This document shows positions 18,001-26,305 of a DNA stretch of 49,904 bases, one piece after another. Within the stretch, counting starts at the first letter, position 1, and every line of letters begins with the position of its first letter. Under the pieces are notes generated by a model that made no database searches, had not been told where the DNA came from, and saw only the letters and a list, made by a program, of their open reading frames with translations. A program made the translations under genes and the position numbers. The stretch spans positions 1-49,904 of the forward strand of contig NZ_MLYP01000025.1 in assembly GCF_001866645.1 (NCBI RefSeq), written 5' to 3'. The DNA comes from Streptomyces colonosanans (lineage in GTDB: Bacteria > Actinomycetota > Actinomycetes > Streptomycetales > Streptomycetaceae).

Positions 18001-19063
18001 CGACTTCCCCCGACTCCCCAGCGGCTGCATGATCAGCCTTGACGAGAAGGCCAAGATCCTCGTCATCGAAAACCTCAGGGAGCAGATGCAGAGCACCGTC
18101 ACCGACACAGCCCGCGAAGTCGCCCAGTACGGAGAGCTGGGCCTGAGGCAATACCTGCAGGAGAGCGGGCGGGAACTCAGTGACCTCTATCGCGGCGTCG
18201 GCACATGGACCAGGGCCTTACGCCGTGCCGGTGTACTCGAAGGCGAGGCTCCCGAAGGAGAGACAGCGCTGCTCAGGCGTGTACGTTCCTTTCTCCATGT
18301 GGACGACCCGGAGCGCGTGCAGGCGTACACCCGCATGCTGGAGGACGACGCTCCCCTCTACAACGATCTTGACGAGCGGAGCCAGACATACGCTCGGATG
18401 CTCTTCTTCCAGCTATGGCCCCACGGAGGCGTTGAGCACGCAGGGTTCAGCAGCTACGAAGACGGATTCGCGACTCTGCACCAACAGCAAGCGGTACGGA
18501 GCGAGCTGCGTCAGGTACTGGCACACAACCTGGAAAACGCCGCGCGCGTCCCGATCCCTCTGACCGGAATCGGCGACGGGCACAACGTCCCCCTCACTAT
18601 CCATTCTTCATACACCCGGGCGGAGATGTTGTCCGCACTCGGACTGGCCCAAGTCGGTGGACACGCCCCGGCCAAATTCGCTCAAGGCGTAGCGTGGTGC
18701 GACTCCGTGAAGACTGACGCACTGTTCATCACGTTAGAGGAAGACGACGAACCAGTCTTTTCACCCCAGAGCCGCCTGCACGACTACGCATTGAGCAGGA
18801 CGCTGTTTCATTGGGAGTCCCAGAGCACGACTTCCGAGACCTCATCCACAGGGCTCCGGTACCGGAACCACGTCGAGATGGGTACCAGCGTGCTTCTCTT
18901 CATACGCCAGTACAGGAGCAGCGACATCGGGAGCTCTCAACCCTGGGTTCTTCTCGGGCCAGCTGAGTACGTCGAGCACACAGGCAGCAGGCCGATGGCC
19001 ATCTGGTGGAAGCTGAGGCACGAACTCCCTGCGGACGTCTGGTCCTACGCCGGCATTTCTTGA
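15086..19063 (+). CDS. vWA (SAV_2336-type) - SF2 helicase - DUF3427 fusion protein (1325 aa)
   Basis: Residues 115-500 match SAV_2336-related vWA-like proteins: ALDIGRALRPLRRFRPSR, then VVVVVDRGTSMAVW with a MIDAS-like Asp181/Thr184/Ser185. A disordered acidic linker (540-590) leads to a superfamily II helicase: Walker A APPGTGKT (Lys630), DEFH box at 718-721, and a helicase C-terminal half around SVEMLSHGFSIPEVDTLLLL. The end (about 1170-1325: DALFITLEEDD, YALSRTLFHWESQS, TGLRYRNH) is DUF3427, usually found at the C-terminus of PLD-DEAD helicases. The N-terminal PLD nuclease of those proteins is replaced here by the vWA module. In-frame TTA codons 1045 and 1217 suggest bldA-dependent translation. 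It is the last gene of the four-gene operon. Predicted sensor/effector on nucleic acid. Confidence 0.8.
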   Translation: MAENRAAQLLAALAHAGLGDLSGSTEGDIRDALDTLLLAAARSGTSRTCGLPTDPPPADEEAPDEAFLQPESAADDSCDDPPAPEAGPEGNAPGTASVWLKDDSSSHSVPGRPLSIGRAPALPNALDIGRALRPLRRFRPSRVHRRLDLGATIDHYTRTGVLVPQLAPAAEPWLEVVVVVDRGTSMAVWDDTSLALTKVLRTLSAFRSVHVWHLEHPPEAAPVLRNHHDRPLPLDQSDPRHIQPAHRLLLVVSDCAAPAWRQNDLWQTLHTWGRTAPVALINPLPKRLWQRSGLDLPRTTATASTPASPGRLLAYRRPRLFRDDAPETRPWQALPVLQVDAHQILAWARAMMRTDPSGCEAVLVPASGRVPSRNRSPRPRAASLGAPATDTQVTAAAEAFTDNLRSPAVRLAIAASSLDAFTLPVLDVIRERIVPDAALADTAEFLTAGLLTAARHEDADIVYRFHPAAAEHLRGLLSRDQVWDTHFALTEHLAAHPQAPHGIVAALHSPTSQEMLPTGLQPVAQAAAATARLLGIKSTEPRSGPNEQASLPVESSDDENDDTQQAPAPAIPDDPSEPEPDREVAPDGPQIDGAVMLHVHQRDMLDRLHAEREIHGRHRNLLVAPPGTGKTFMAAFDYRHLREQHQRDLRLLFIAGTMEALHRAHRTYQGVLLTPEFGERLYSGGIPGRWNHVFATWHSLERVPDELPPDHFDVIVIDEFHGAGSPTFTNVLERFAPMELLGLSSAPERTDGPSIHDAFFDGRIAAEMRLRDALASDLLCPLHYFGIADGTDLQPLGWEQGTYDAASLKAVLTGNDARARLIVNAIRDTVPDVKAMRAVGFCVSVAHAEFMAQFFRSAGFHAMALTSANPATEREAALSSLRNGDLQVIFSVEMLSHGFSIPEVDTLLLLRPTSSGMRFLQQLGVGLAHSPGKRVLTVLDFIGHHRKEFRLDIQFRAMTHLTGKRLLNHVEHDFPRLPSGCMISLDEKAKILVIENLREQMQSTVTDTAREVAQYGELGLRQYLQESGRELSDLYRGVGTWTRALRRAGVLEGEAPEGETALLRRVRSFLHVDDPERVQAYTRMLEDDAPLYNDLDERSQTYARMLFFQLWPHGGVEHAGFSSYEDGFATLHQQQAVRSELRQVLAHNLENAARVPIPLTGIGDGHNVPLTIHSSYTRAEMLSALGLAQVGGHAPAKFAQGVAWCDSVKTDALFITLEEDDEPVFSPQSRLHDYALSRTLFHWESQSTTSETSSTGLRYRNHVEMGTSVLLFIRQYRSSDIGSSQPWVLLGPAEYVEHTGSRPMAIWWKLRHELPADVWSYAGIS

Positions 19064-19146
19064 TCTGAGACGCAGCCCCGCAAGGACGTGGCTGGATTCC
19101 CGGCCTGGGGCCCTTTCCGAACTCAAGGAGCTGCGCATCCACCAGG

Positions 19147-19172
19147 GCGGCCCAGCACCGGTGCTGGGCCGC
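19147..19172. terminator. Palindromic terminator after the conflict operon
   Basis: A perfect 26-base palindrome with 13-base arms, centred between 19159 and 19160, about 85 bases after the stop of the vWA-helicase gene and before the insertion sequence. No T-run follows; such GC hairpins are usual terminators in this group. Confidence 0.55.
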
Positions 19173-19226
19173 GGCCTCGGCAACCGCCGGCGCCTGGGGG
19201 CCGCCGCGGACAGGGTTTCTGACGTC

Positions 19227-20075
19227 GGCCCCCGGGGTCACAGCGCCCTTGGATCAATGAGCTTCTTCAGCGTTGCCGCTCCAGTGTGAGGATGGCTTTG
19301 GCGATTGACGTCATGCGGTTGGGGCTGCATCGGGACCTGCGGAAGATGCGCCAGGACTTCAGTCTCGCGACGCCGCGCTCGACGGGCGCTCGCGCTGCGG
19401 CCAGTGCCCGATTGCGGGACTTTTCGGTGGGGCTGAGTTCCTGCAGGGGCCTGCGCTTGATGCCGGTGGTCAGCCACGGGCCGGCGCCCTGGTAGGCGAG
19501 GTCGGCCAGGATGGGAACGCCCTGGCGCTCGCAGATTCGGATGATCTTGTGCGTGCGAGCGGCGGTCAGGTCATGGGTGCGGCCCGGCAGGGCGGGCGAG
19601 AGCCACAGCAGCCGGCGTTCGGGGTCGGTGACGACCTGCACGTTCACGCCGTGACGCCGGTGCTTGTGGGAGTAGTCGACCCGACCGTCGCCGACCCGGT
19701 CGCACTCGGCGAGGGTGCCGTCGAGCAGGACGAAGTCGGGTTCGTGTTCGCGCAGCGTTTTCAGCAGGCCCGGGGCACGTTCAGCAAGCAGGTCGATGAC
19801 CGCGTTGGTGTAGGCGTGAGCGGTGGACTCGCTGATCCGGAACCCGGCGGCGATCTTCGCGAGAGTGATGTGTTCGCGCAGGTACACCAGTGCCACCATC
19901 GCGCGCTGGGACGGATGGAGCTTGCAGCGCCGGTCGCCCTCACGGGTGACGATCAGCATGGTGACCCACTCCACCAGTGCGTGAGGCAGGTCGAGTGCGC
20001 CAGGATGGATGACCAACGAGGCCCCCGAGCAACGTGATGGAGACGTCAGACATCTCGATCAATAGTCCGGGGGCC
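19227..20075 (-). mobile_element. IS5-family insertion sequence (about 0.85 kb)
   Basis: A single transposase gene (19267-20016, minus) is bounded by the inverted nine-base ends GGCCCCCGG (19227-19235) and CCGGGGGCC (20067-20075). The length fits one-ORF IS5 relatives. Ends were found by eye; I could not establish a target-site duplication, so the true inverted repeats may be longer and the boundaries slightly different. It lies between two predicted defence loci and interrupts no recognisable gene. Confidence 0.6.
19267..20016 (-). CDS. IS5-family DDE transposase (249 aa)
   Basis: Catalyses cut-and-paste transposition of the surrounding element. A DDE_Tnp_4-type protein with an N-terminal HTH ([18 protein letters not shown], residues 50-67), first Asp99 in [11 protein letters not shown], second Asp172 in [11 protein letters not shown], and Glu213 in [11 protein letters not shown]. 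All three catalytic residues are present and the frame is open, so the element may be active. Length is usual for the family. Confidence 0.85.
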   Translation of the reverse strand: MVIHPGALDLPHALVEWVTMLIVTREGDRRCKLHPSQRAMVALVYLREHITLAKIAAGFRISESTAHAYTNAVIDLLAERAPGLLKTLREHEPDFVLLDGTLAECDRVGDGRVDYSHKHRRHGVNVQVVTDPERRLLWLSPALPGRTHDLTAARTHKIIRICERQGVPILADLAYQGAGPWLTTGIKRRPLQELSPTEKSRNRALAAARAPVERGVARLKSWRIFRRSRCSPNRMTSIAKAILTLERQR

Positions 20076-20177
20076 TCGCTCGTTGCGCTTCACAGTCCAT
20101 CACCCGATCAGTGGCCAACTCGAAGAAGCTCAATGCTGAGGGCGAACCTGGTCGCGTCTGTCTCCGGGGGAAGCAGG

Positions 20178-23100
20178 TCAGGCGCGTCCTCGATCAGGGG
20201 TCGTGTCACCTTCCGGGGCCGGCCAGCCAAACGGGTCCGTGTGCTCGATGTCGTCCGTCCAGTAGCCGTACCGCTCACCGAGTACCGACAACAGTGCCTG
20301 AGGGTGGAGCGGGCCGGGGCGGACGGCGAGGCCGAGGCCGCGCGCGGTGCTCACCGCAGCCACGACGAGGTGTGAGCGCAGGGCAGGTTCGGTGAATGCC
20401 TCTGCAGGAACAGGCGGGTCGTCGGGACGCTCGGGTGCCTGCATGGCGGCGAGGATGCGGGCTCGGTGCTCCGGGGAATCGCCCGGCGAGGGGCGCAGGC
20501 CCTGCTGCTGGGCGCGATGGTTTCCAACCGCGTTGGCGATGGCGGTCAGCAGGTGCCAGTCGCGCCATCCTTCCTGCCTCAACTGCGTGGCCGTATGCCG
20601 GAAGCCAGGGTCCGCGGCCAGGCGGGGAAGGGTGTAGCGCACGATGGGGAGCATGACCGTATAGCGGTTGCGGACAGTGTCGAGGGCTGTCTCGTGCTCG
20701 TAGCTGGACCCAGGCCCGGTCCGGGCCGGCAGGGCAGCCGGTTTCGCCTGGCCGCGCGGCGTGCCTGCTCCGACGGCCGGGTCGGCGAGCGCAGCCATCG
20801 TCTGGTAGTCGTCGGCTCTCAGGAAGTCGGCCAGTTCGTCGTAAGGGCGGCCGACGAAGAGCTTGTGCCAGAGGCCGCTGGCGAGCGCCTGCTCAACGAG
20901 GTGCATAAAGGATTCATCGGAGAGCAGCGACTGGGAGAGCATCACCTTGATCAGGGCGGTGAGCAGACGGGACGGTTCTGTTTCCAGGTCTGCGGGAGCG
21001 GTTGTGGGCAGGCGCAGCCTCCACCGGTTGGTGTCCCGGTCGGTGCTCTGGTCGCAGACAGCGGGCTGGTCGTGGGGCACGGTGGCGTCTGCGCGGATCT
21101 CGACGCTCAGGCTGCCGGGCAGGAACAGCGGGTCTCCTAGGGCGAGTTCACCGAGGAACACCTGGAGTGCTGCGGTGTAGCGTTCCGCGGCCAGCACCGA
21201 CAGTCGTTCGTTCGGGCAGGTGATCTCCCAGTCGACGCCGAGCGCGTTCCAGGCATAGCGGCGTGTGGGGCCGGCATCGCTGAAGGGCCGCCCCATTCCG
21301 TGGGTATCGGCCTCCTCGGCGCACGCCTCTTCGGTTGTCGTGGGGACGTCGGCAATCGGGGTGAGCATCTCGTCGATAACGGTGTCGATGCCCACCGAGG
21401 CGGTGATTGTGCGGAGCAGGGGGACGAATCCGGGCCGCACCGCGCCGGCCACGCGCAGGGTGAGCGCCTGGTCGGCCATCATCTCCCAGACATAGGGGTA
21501 GCGTTCGCTGTTGTACGGCTCGTCGCAGTAGTCGGTTTGTGCCATGAGGCCGATGCAGAACAGGCGGGTAGCGGAGATCCAGTTTCCGGCTTGGCGGTCG
21601 TACTGGGCGGCGTGGATGATGCCGCGGGGGACGAAGCGGCTGAGTTCGGGGTTAGGCGCGGACTTTGCGGCGGTGGCGGCTGCGAGCGCGTACTGCTTGG
21701 CGGCGATGGGCAGGCCGAGTTCGCTGTAAAGGCGTGCGCACAGCAGCAGCATGATCAGGCCGCCCTCGAGGGTGTCGCCGCGCAGCCAGTTGGCCTTGGC
21801 TTCGTGGATCTCCTGGAGTGCTTGCGGGATGCGGCCGCTCTTGATCAGGGCGTGGCCCCGGGACTGGGCGCGTTCGCCGCGTGCGGTCTGGCCGGTTACC
21901 CGGTCGGTTGCCTGATCGAGCAGGTCACGGACCTCCCGGTACAGCGGATGGTCCACCAGTACGGGGGTGAGGTAGTCGAAGAGGTCGGCGGTGTGCTCGA
22001 TGGGGAACAGCGGCGCGTTGTCCAGGTGGTGGCCCAGCCGGAGCAGGATGTTCATGGCGGTGTCGAGGTCCGTGAGTGGCGGCCGCGTCTGGAGAGCAGG
22101 TACCGGTTCACCGGCTTCCACCGCTTCGAGGACGGATGCGGTGGCCTCCGCGACGGTCGGCAGGTCCTCGGGCAGGGATACGGGGTCGGCGGTCATGTCG
22201 GTGTGCAGGGCCAGGCGGGCCCGCATGGCCAGCAGATGGGCCATGGCGTTGGCCGGCGGGCCCACGTCCAGCAGGCGGTCGATCTTGTCGGCCAGCAGGC
22301 GCTGCCAGCCGCACAAGTCGTCTGCAGTCAGCGCGGTGAGATTGCGCAGCAGTGCCCCGAATCCGTATCCGAGGAGCACGACGGCGTCCTCGAGGATTCC
22401 CGGCTCGGTGAGGGTGTCGTCGGCAGTGACCGTGTCGAAGAAGTCGCGGGCCAGCTGGTCCGCCGGGCGCATGTCGCCGAGGCCGCGCAGGGTTGCCACG
22501 ACGATCTCGTAGCGGGCCCGCAGTGCGGTGTGCTCCCCTGCAGCGGCGGCCAGCAGAGCACGTGCGTGGCCGATCCACTCCGGCAGGTCGGCTCTCGCCT
22601 CTTCGTGGAAGGTGGCGTGGCGCAGCGGGCCCCGCAGGTCCACCAGGTCGCCCAGGGTGCGGGCCGGCTCGTCGTTGGCCTGCCATCGCCGGCGGGCTTC
22701 GGCATACCAGTCGGGCAGTTCACCGGCTCCGTCCGGGCGCGGTGGAGCGAGGTCGGAGGGCAGGTGGAGGTACTGGACGGCGAGGTAGAACAGGTCGTAG
22801 TCGGCGAGGTGGAGGGCGAGGGCGGCCGCGTCCCAGATCTCCAGGTCGACCTGGTGCGTCCGGGCGGCTTCTTCGATCAGGTCGTGCCGCTTCCTGGTGG
22901 GCACGGCGGTCACCGTGAAGTAGATGACGCGGTCAACGGGGGTTCCCTGCCCGCAGATCGATGCCAGGTCCTTTCGGATCTTGCCGGGGATGTCGGTGCT
23001 TTGGATGGTGCAGGCCATCACCACCCGCTGGGTGGAGGCCAGCGACGCGAACAGGGACGTGTCGGGCAACTCCCGGGGAATGTTGCTCCAGTGGCTTTCG

Positions 23101-23282
23101 GCGTCCCGGCCCTGGTCCCCGCCGCCGCTGACGGGGCCGGTCGCCGGCAGCAGATTGCTGGTGATCCTCCGGCGGGCCAGGCCCAGGCACAGGGCCTCGA
23201 ACTCGTGGTGGCTGTTGCTCTCGCCGAGGGTGCTCAAGGCGAAGCGGATACGCTTCTCGAGCTGGACGGCATCGTCACTCAC
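20178..23282 (-). CDS. Predicted PD-(D/E)xK nuclease with large helical repeat region (1034 aa)
   Basis: GTG at 23282 was chosen because AGGGGGAAC lies just upstream; an open frame to 23420 adds an unconvincing basic leader. Residues 20-160 look like a restriction-endonuclease (Mrr-like) domain: HEFEALCLGLARRRI, then GGGDQGRD (Asp56, Asp60), then MACTIQSTDIPGKIRKDL (Gln94), where the usual catalytic lysine is not obvious. The remaining 850 residues are helical and TPR-like. This nuclease-plus-sensor layout is typical of single-protein phage-defence effectors, but I cannot name a family. A small zinc-ribbon gene starts divergently 196 bases away. Confidence 0.6.
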   Translation of the reverse strand: MSDDAVQLEKRIRFALSTLGESNSHHEFEALCLGLARRRITSNLLPATGPVSGGGDQGRDAESHWSNIPRELPDTSLFASLASTQRVVMACTIQSTDIPGKIRKDLASICGQGTPVDRVIYFTVTAVPTRKRHDLIEEAARTHQVDLEIWDAAALALHLADYDLFYLAVQYLHLPSDLAPPRPDGAGELPDWYAEARRRWQANDEPARTLGDLVDLRGPLRHATFHEEARADLPEWIGHARALLAAAAGEHTALRARYEIVVATLRGLGDMRPADQLARDFFDTVTADDTLTEPGILEDAVVLLGYGFGALLRNLTALTADDLCGWQRLLADKIDRLLDVGPPANAMAHLLAMRARLALHTDMTADPVSLPEDLPTVAEATASVLEAVEAGEPVPALQTRPPLTDLDTAMNILLRLGHHLDNAPLFPIEHTADLFDYLTPVLVDHPLYREVRDLLDQATDRVTGQTARGERAQSRGHALIKSGRIPQALQEIHEAKANWLRGDTLEGGLIMLLLCARLYSELGLPIAAKQYALAAATAAKSAPNPELSRFVPRGIIHAAQYDRQAGNWISATRLFCIGLMAQTDYCDEPYNSERYPYVWEMMADQALTLRVAGAVRPGFVPLLRTITASVGIDTVIDEMLTPIADVPTTTEEACAEEADTHGMGRPFSDAGPTRRYAWNALGVDWEITCPNERLSVLAAERYTAALQVFLGELALGDPLFLPGSLSVEIRADATVPHDQPAVCDQSTDRDTNRWRLRLPTTAPADLETEPSRLLTALIKVMLSQSLLSDESFMHLVEQALASGLWHKLFVGRPYDELADFLRADDYQTMAALADPAVGAGTPRGQAKPAALPARTGPGSSYEHETALDTVRNRYTVMLPIVRYTLPRLAADPGFRHTATQLRQEGWRDWHLLTAIANAVGNHRAQQQGLRPSPGDSPEHRARILAAMQAPERPDDPPVPAEAFTEPALRSHLVVAAVSTARGLGLAVRPGPLHPQALLSVLGERYGYWTDDIEHTDPFGWPAPEGDTTPDRGRA

Positions 23283-23478
23283 GTCGTTCCCCCTGGTCTC
23301 ACTGCCGCAGTTACGCACGACCAGTGTCCAGTACCCCACTGACATCCCAGGGCCATGCACGCGTCTGCGGTGCTGAGTGAACACGGGTTCAGCCGCCGGG
23401 CGCTTGCTCATGCGCATCATGTACCGGCACCCCTTGTGGGCTGAGCCTCGGCAACGCGCGGTGCGCGAGGATGGGGCA

Positions 23479-23877
23479 ATGGCTGACGACCCCGCTGCCC
23501 CTGATGCGCGCCCGGTACAGATCCCTGCGCGGATCCACGCAGTAGGTCCGGGCTGGCGGGGGCTGCTGGAGCGTCTGCATGAACAGATTCGCGCGGCCTT
23601 TCGCGGCTACCGCCTGCTCGATCTCAAAGAGAAGCTCAGCGGCCTGCGCGTCTACGTGGAAGGGCCGCCGGGCAGCGGCGACAGGCTGCGGAGCCTGATC
23701 GCCCCCGCCGAGGAGGAGGCGGAGCGCACCTGTGAGTTCTGCGGCGCACCCGGCCGTATCCGCACCCGCGACAACTGGCCGGGAGGATGGCGCAAGACCG
23801 TATGCGACACCTGCCACAGCAACTGGTCGACACGCCGCATCATGATCGTTTGTGGTGTGGTGCGCGGCCGCGGGTGA
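23479..23877 (+). CDS. Small zinc-ribbon protein (132 aa)
   Basis: The MADDPAAPDARP start at 23479 was chosen; the frame upstream to 23377 is not protein-like. The core VGPGWRGLLERLHEQI ... LLDLKEKLSGLRVYVEG is followed by a metal site made of CEFC and CDTC pairs about 25 residues apart near the C-terminus. I recognise this as a conserved hypothetical type in Streptomyces and phage genomes, with no known function. It is divergent from the nuclease gene at 20178-23282 and may share its promoter region (23283-23478). The stretch 23878-24119 after it has no supported gene. Confidence 0.6.
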   Translation: MADDPAAPDARPVQIPARIHAVGPGWRGLLERLHEQIRAAFRGYRLLDLKEKLSGLRVYVEGPPGSGDRLRSLIAPAEEEAERTCEFCGAPGRIRTRDNWPGGWRKTVCDTCHSNWSTRRIMIVCGVVRGRG

Positions 23878-24119
23878 GGCCACCAGCCTGGCGGCGCCCC
23901 GGACAGGCGGTTTGACCAGGCACAGCGAGAACCTGTTGGCCTGTCCTGCCGCCTTCACGAACCACCGATCAGGGCATCGCTGCGCTTCGGCGTCTGCAGT
24001 GCACAAACGGGAACGGGCGGCTCGTACGTGCTCTTTACACCGAACCCGGTTGCTCTCACCATCAATGGCCAAGGGGTGCGGCCGGCACATGCTCGCCCAT
24101 CGACCTGGAGGGGGCCGGG

Positions 24120-25208
24120 ATGGGTGTGTTATGGAAGCTGGAACCGGCGACAGCCGCCAAACACCGCCTGTACCAGCGCTACTTGGATGCCTGGTGGCCC
24201 ATTCTGCTGCAGACGTCCCAGCGCACTGGTTATGCCCGCCCCCGCGTCACACTCCTTGACGCCTTCGCCGGTCCCGGCCGCTACCAGGACAGCGAACCGG
24301 GCTCGCCGGTCTTTCTCCTCGAACGTCTGCTGAACCACAGCGCGGTCGACCGCATGCACCTCAGTCCTCGGCGCGTGCACCTGATCTTCATCGAGAAGGA
24401 CCCTGCCCGGCACAAGCATCTGATGGGCGAACTCCACGCCCGCTTCGGGCCGTTGCGTGACCTGCCAGTCCACCTCGAAGTCCAGCGCGGCGACGCCGGC
24501 ACCGACAGCATGCCCCTACTGACCCGGCTGGGTGCCTGGGGCCACCCCATCCTCGGCATCTTCGACAGCTGGGGCAGTGTCAATGTTCCGCTGGACGTGA
24601 TGAGGCGCATCGCCCGCAATCCCTCCAGCGAGGTCGTAACCACCTTCGGCCCCAACTGGTTCAGCCGTCGTGAGAACCTCAACCTGGACGTCCTCGACAC
24701 CGTCTTCGGCGGCCGGGCGTTTTGGACGCCCGCGGATGCTGAACTGCGCCCCGACGAGCGGTGGCGCGTGTGGCTGTCGACCTACCGGGATGCCCTGCGC
24801 CGGTCGGGCTTCCCCGACCAGCTGCAGTTCGAACTCGTCCCCCGCACCGGACAGCCTCTCTACCTCGTCTTCGGCACCGGCAGCACGGCCGGCCTGAAAG
24901 CGATGAAGGACGCCATGTGGAAGGTCGACGACCGGGACGGCGAAAGCTTCCGCGACCCGCGCACGCGCGGGGCCATCCCTGACGGCCAGATCGACCTTTT
25001 CCAGGCGGCAGGGCTCGCCGACACCGAACTTCTGGAGCTGGTCGCGCAGCGCCTGTCGATGGGACCGGCCACGGTGGAGACGAGTGGTGAGTGGCTGCTG
25101 CCCAAGCACGCGCTGCAAGCCATACGTGAGATGCGGCAAAACGGCCAGGTGACCCTGCTCTCCAGCGGGAAACTCACGACGAAGAGCCAGGTCAGCCTGC
25201 CCGCCTGA
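24120..25208 (+). CDS. tcmP: Three-Cys-motif partner protein TcmP (362 aa)
   Basis: TcmP family: LLDAFAGPGRYQDSEPGSP (residues about 43-61) is the methyltransferase-like SAM-site signature. LIFIEKDPARHKHL and GILGIFDSWGSVNVPLDVM follow as the typical core, then TFGPNWFSRR and a winged-helix-like C-terminus. TcmP proteins occur beside a three-cysteine-motif protein; here that is the convergent DUF5131 gene at 25243-26000. The biochemical role is unsettled; links to phage and defence islands are known. Codon 4 is TTA (24129-24131), placing a bldA-dependent codon right at the start. Confidence 0.85.
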   Translation: MGVLWKLEPATAAKHRLYQRYLDAWWPILLQTSQRTGYARPRVTLLDAFAGPGRYQDSEPGSPVFLLERLLNHSAVDRMHLSPRRVHLIFIEKDPARHKHLMGELHARFGPLRDLPVHLEVQRGDAGTDSMPLLTRLGAWGHPILGIFDSWGSVNVPLDVMRRIARNPSSEVVTTFGPNWFSRRENLNLDVLDTVFGGRAFWTPADAELRPDERWRVWLSTYRDALRRSGFPDQLQFELVPRTGQPLYLVFGTGSTAGLKAMKDAMWKVDDRDGESFRDPRTRGAIPDGQIDLFQAAGLADTELLELVAQRLSMGPATVETSGEWLLPKHALQAIREMRQNGQVTLLSSGKLTTKSQVSLPA

Positions 25209-25242
25209 AACGGCATCCCCTCAAGGGCGCCTGCTGCGCGGA

Positions 25243-26000
25243 TCAGACGCGGACGCGTTCCTCGGGGTATTCGCGAACCCGCAGAGCGGCAGGGAACTGG
25301 CTGATCTCCTTGTGTTCCTTGCCCCAACGGGAACCGAGCTGCTTCACGAACGGGGCGCAGCCGGACTGGCGGGGCCTGGCCACCACGTCCGCTGCCCAGG
25401 CCAGGTCCATGGGGCGGGCCCCCGGCCCGGATTCGCCGCCCACGATCACCCAGTCGATGCCCGTCAGATCCAGGCCGTCGAGGGGACCGAGCAACGGCTC
25501 GCACGACAAGAACCTCACCGTGGCCGGCACCTGCCGCAGATCCTCGATGCGGGGCAGTTCCTGCGCGCTCTCCACCGAGACCCCCATCCACAGATTCGCT
25601 GGCCACTCCAACCGCCCGGCGATCTGCCGCAGGCGCCGGGCCCGTTTGGTGAGGACCTGGTAGGTGTGCTGCGGCGTCTCAGCGATCACCTCGAAGACCT
25701 GCTGGACGTAGTCGAGTGGCACCCGGCGTGGAATAAGTCGCTCATCGAGTTCACGAACACTGTCCGCGGGCTCTTCCACCCGTACGGCACCCGCAGCGTG
25801 TCCGGATGCAGCGTCAGTGCGAAGCCCGGCCCGGAAGTACGCGGATCACCGTCGGCCTGGTACTTGGGAGAGCCCATGGCCTTCAGCCGCTTCGCCAGCG
25901 TCAGCGCATAGCAGTGATCGCATCCGGCGGAGATGCGGTCGCAGCCCGTCGTCGGGTTCCACGTCGCCTCGGTCCACTCGATCGCGCTGCGGTCACTCAC
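25243..26000 (-). pseudogene. DUF5131 (phage Gp37/Gp68-like three-Cys-motif) gene with a frameshift
   Basis: The N-terminus [20 protein letters not shown] continues with AGCDHCYA, the three-cysteine motif of DUF5131 proteins, which resembles a radical-SAM Fe-S site. The frame breaks after [10 protein letters not shown] near 25726: one missing base would join it to [20 protein letters not shown], and the rest runs on to 25243 with GGESGPGARPMDLAWA. So the gene is either inactivated or carries a sequencing error. Start GTG 26000 is preferred ([11 protein letters not shown]); ATG 26015 is possible. Codon 89 is TTA. It is the expected partner of TcmP and is convergent with it (34-bp gap). The stretch 26001-26305 holds no supported gene. 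Confidence 0.8.
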
Positions 26001-26305
26001 TGGCCGGCGCTCCATCCCCTCGAACCGCACCTCACCCCGGCGGCCCGGTCACAGTCGCTGCATCCCCAACGACGTGTCGCATCACCGGACACCGTCATCC
26101 AACCATCTGACCGGCGCACCGTAGCCGCTAACCCGATAATAGAACACGTGTCTGAATTTTCGGAGTTGGCAGGCCGGTGCAAACCAGCCACCCTGCCAGC
26201 CGCCGCAAGCAGTTCCGGCTTGCTGACGGCGTTTCCCACGGCTGGAACGCACAGCGCCCGCAGCCCGGCCGATGCGCGCATTGCGTGCGTGGTGCCGCGT
26301 GCTGC

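Noticed and set aside
21300..23342. Long plus-strand frame (680 aa)
   Set aside because: Antisense shadow of the nuclease/helical-repeat gene; no domain signal.
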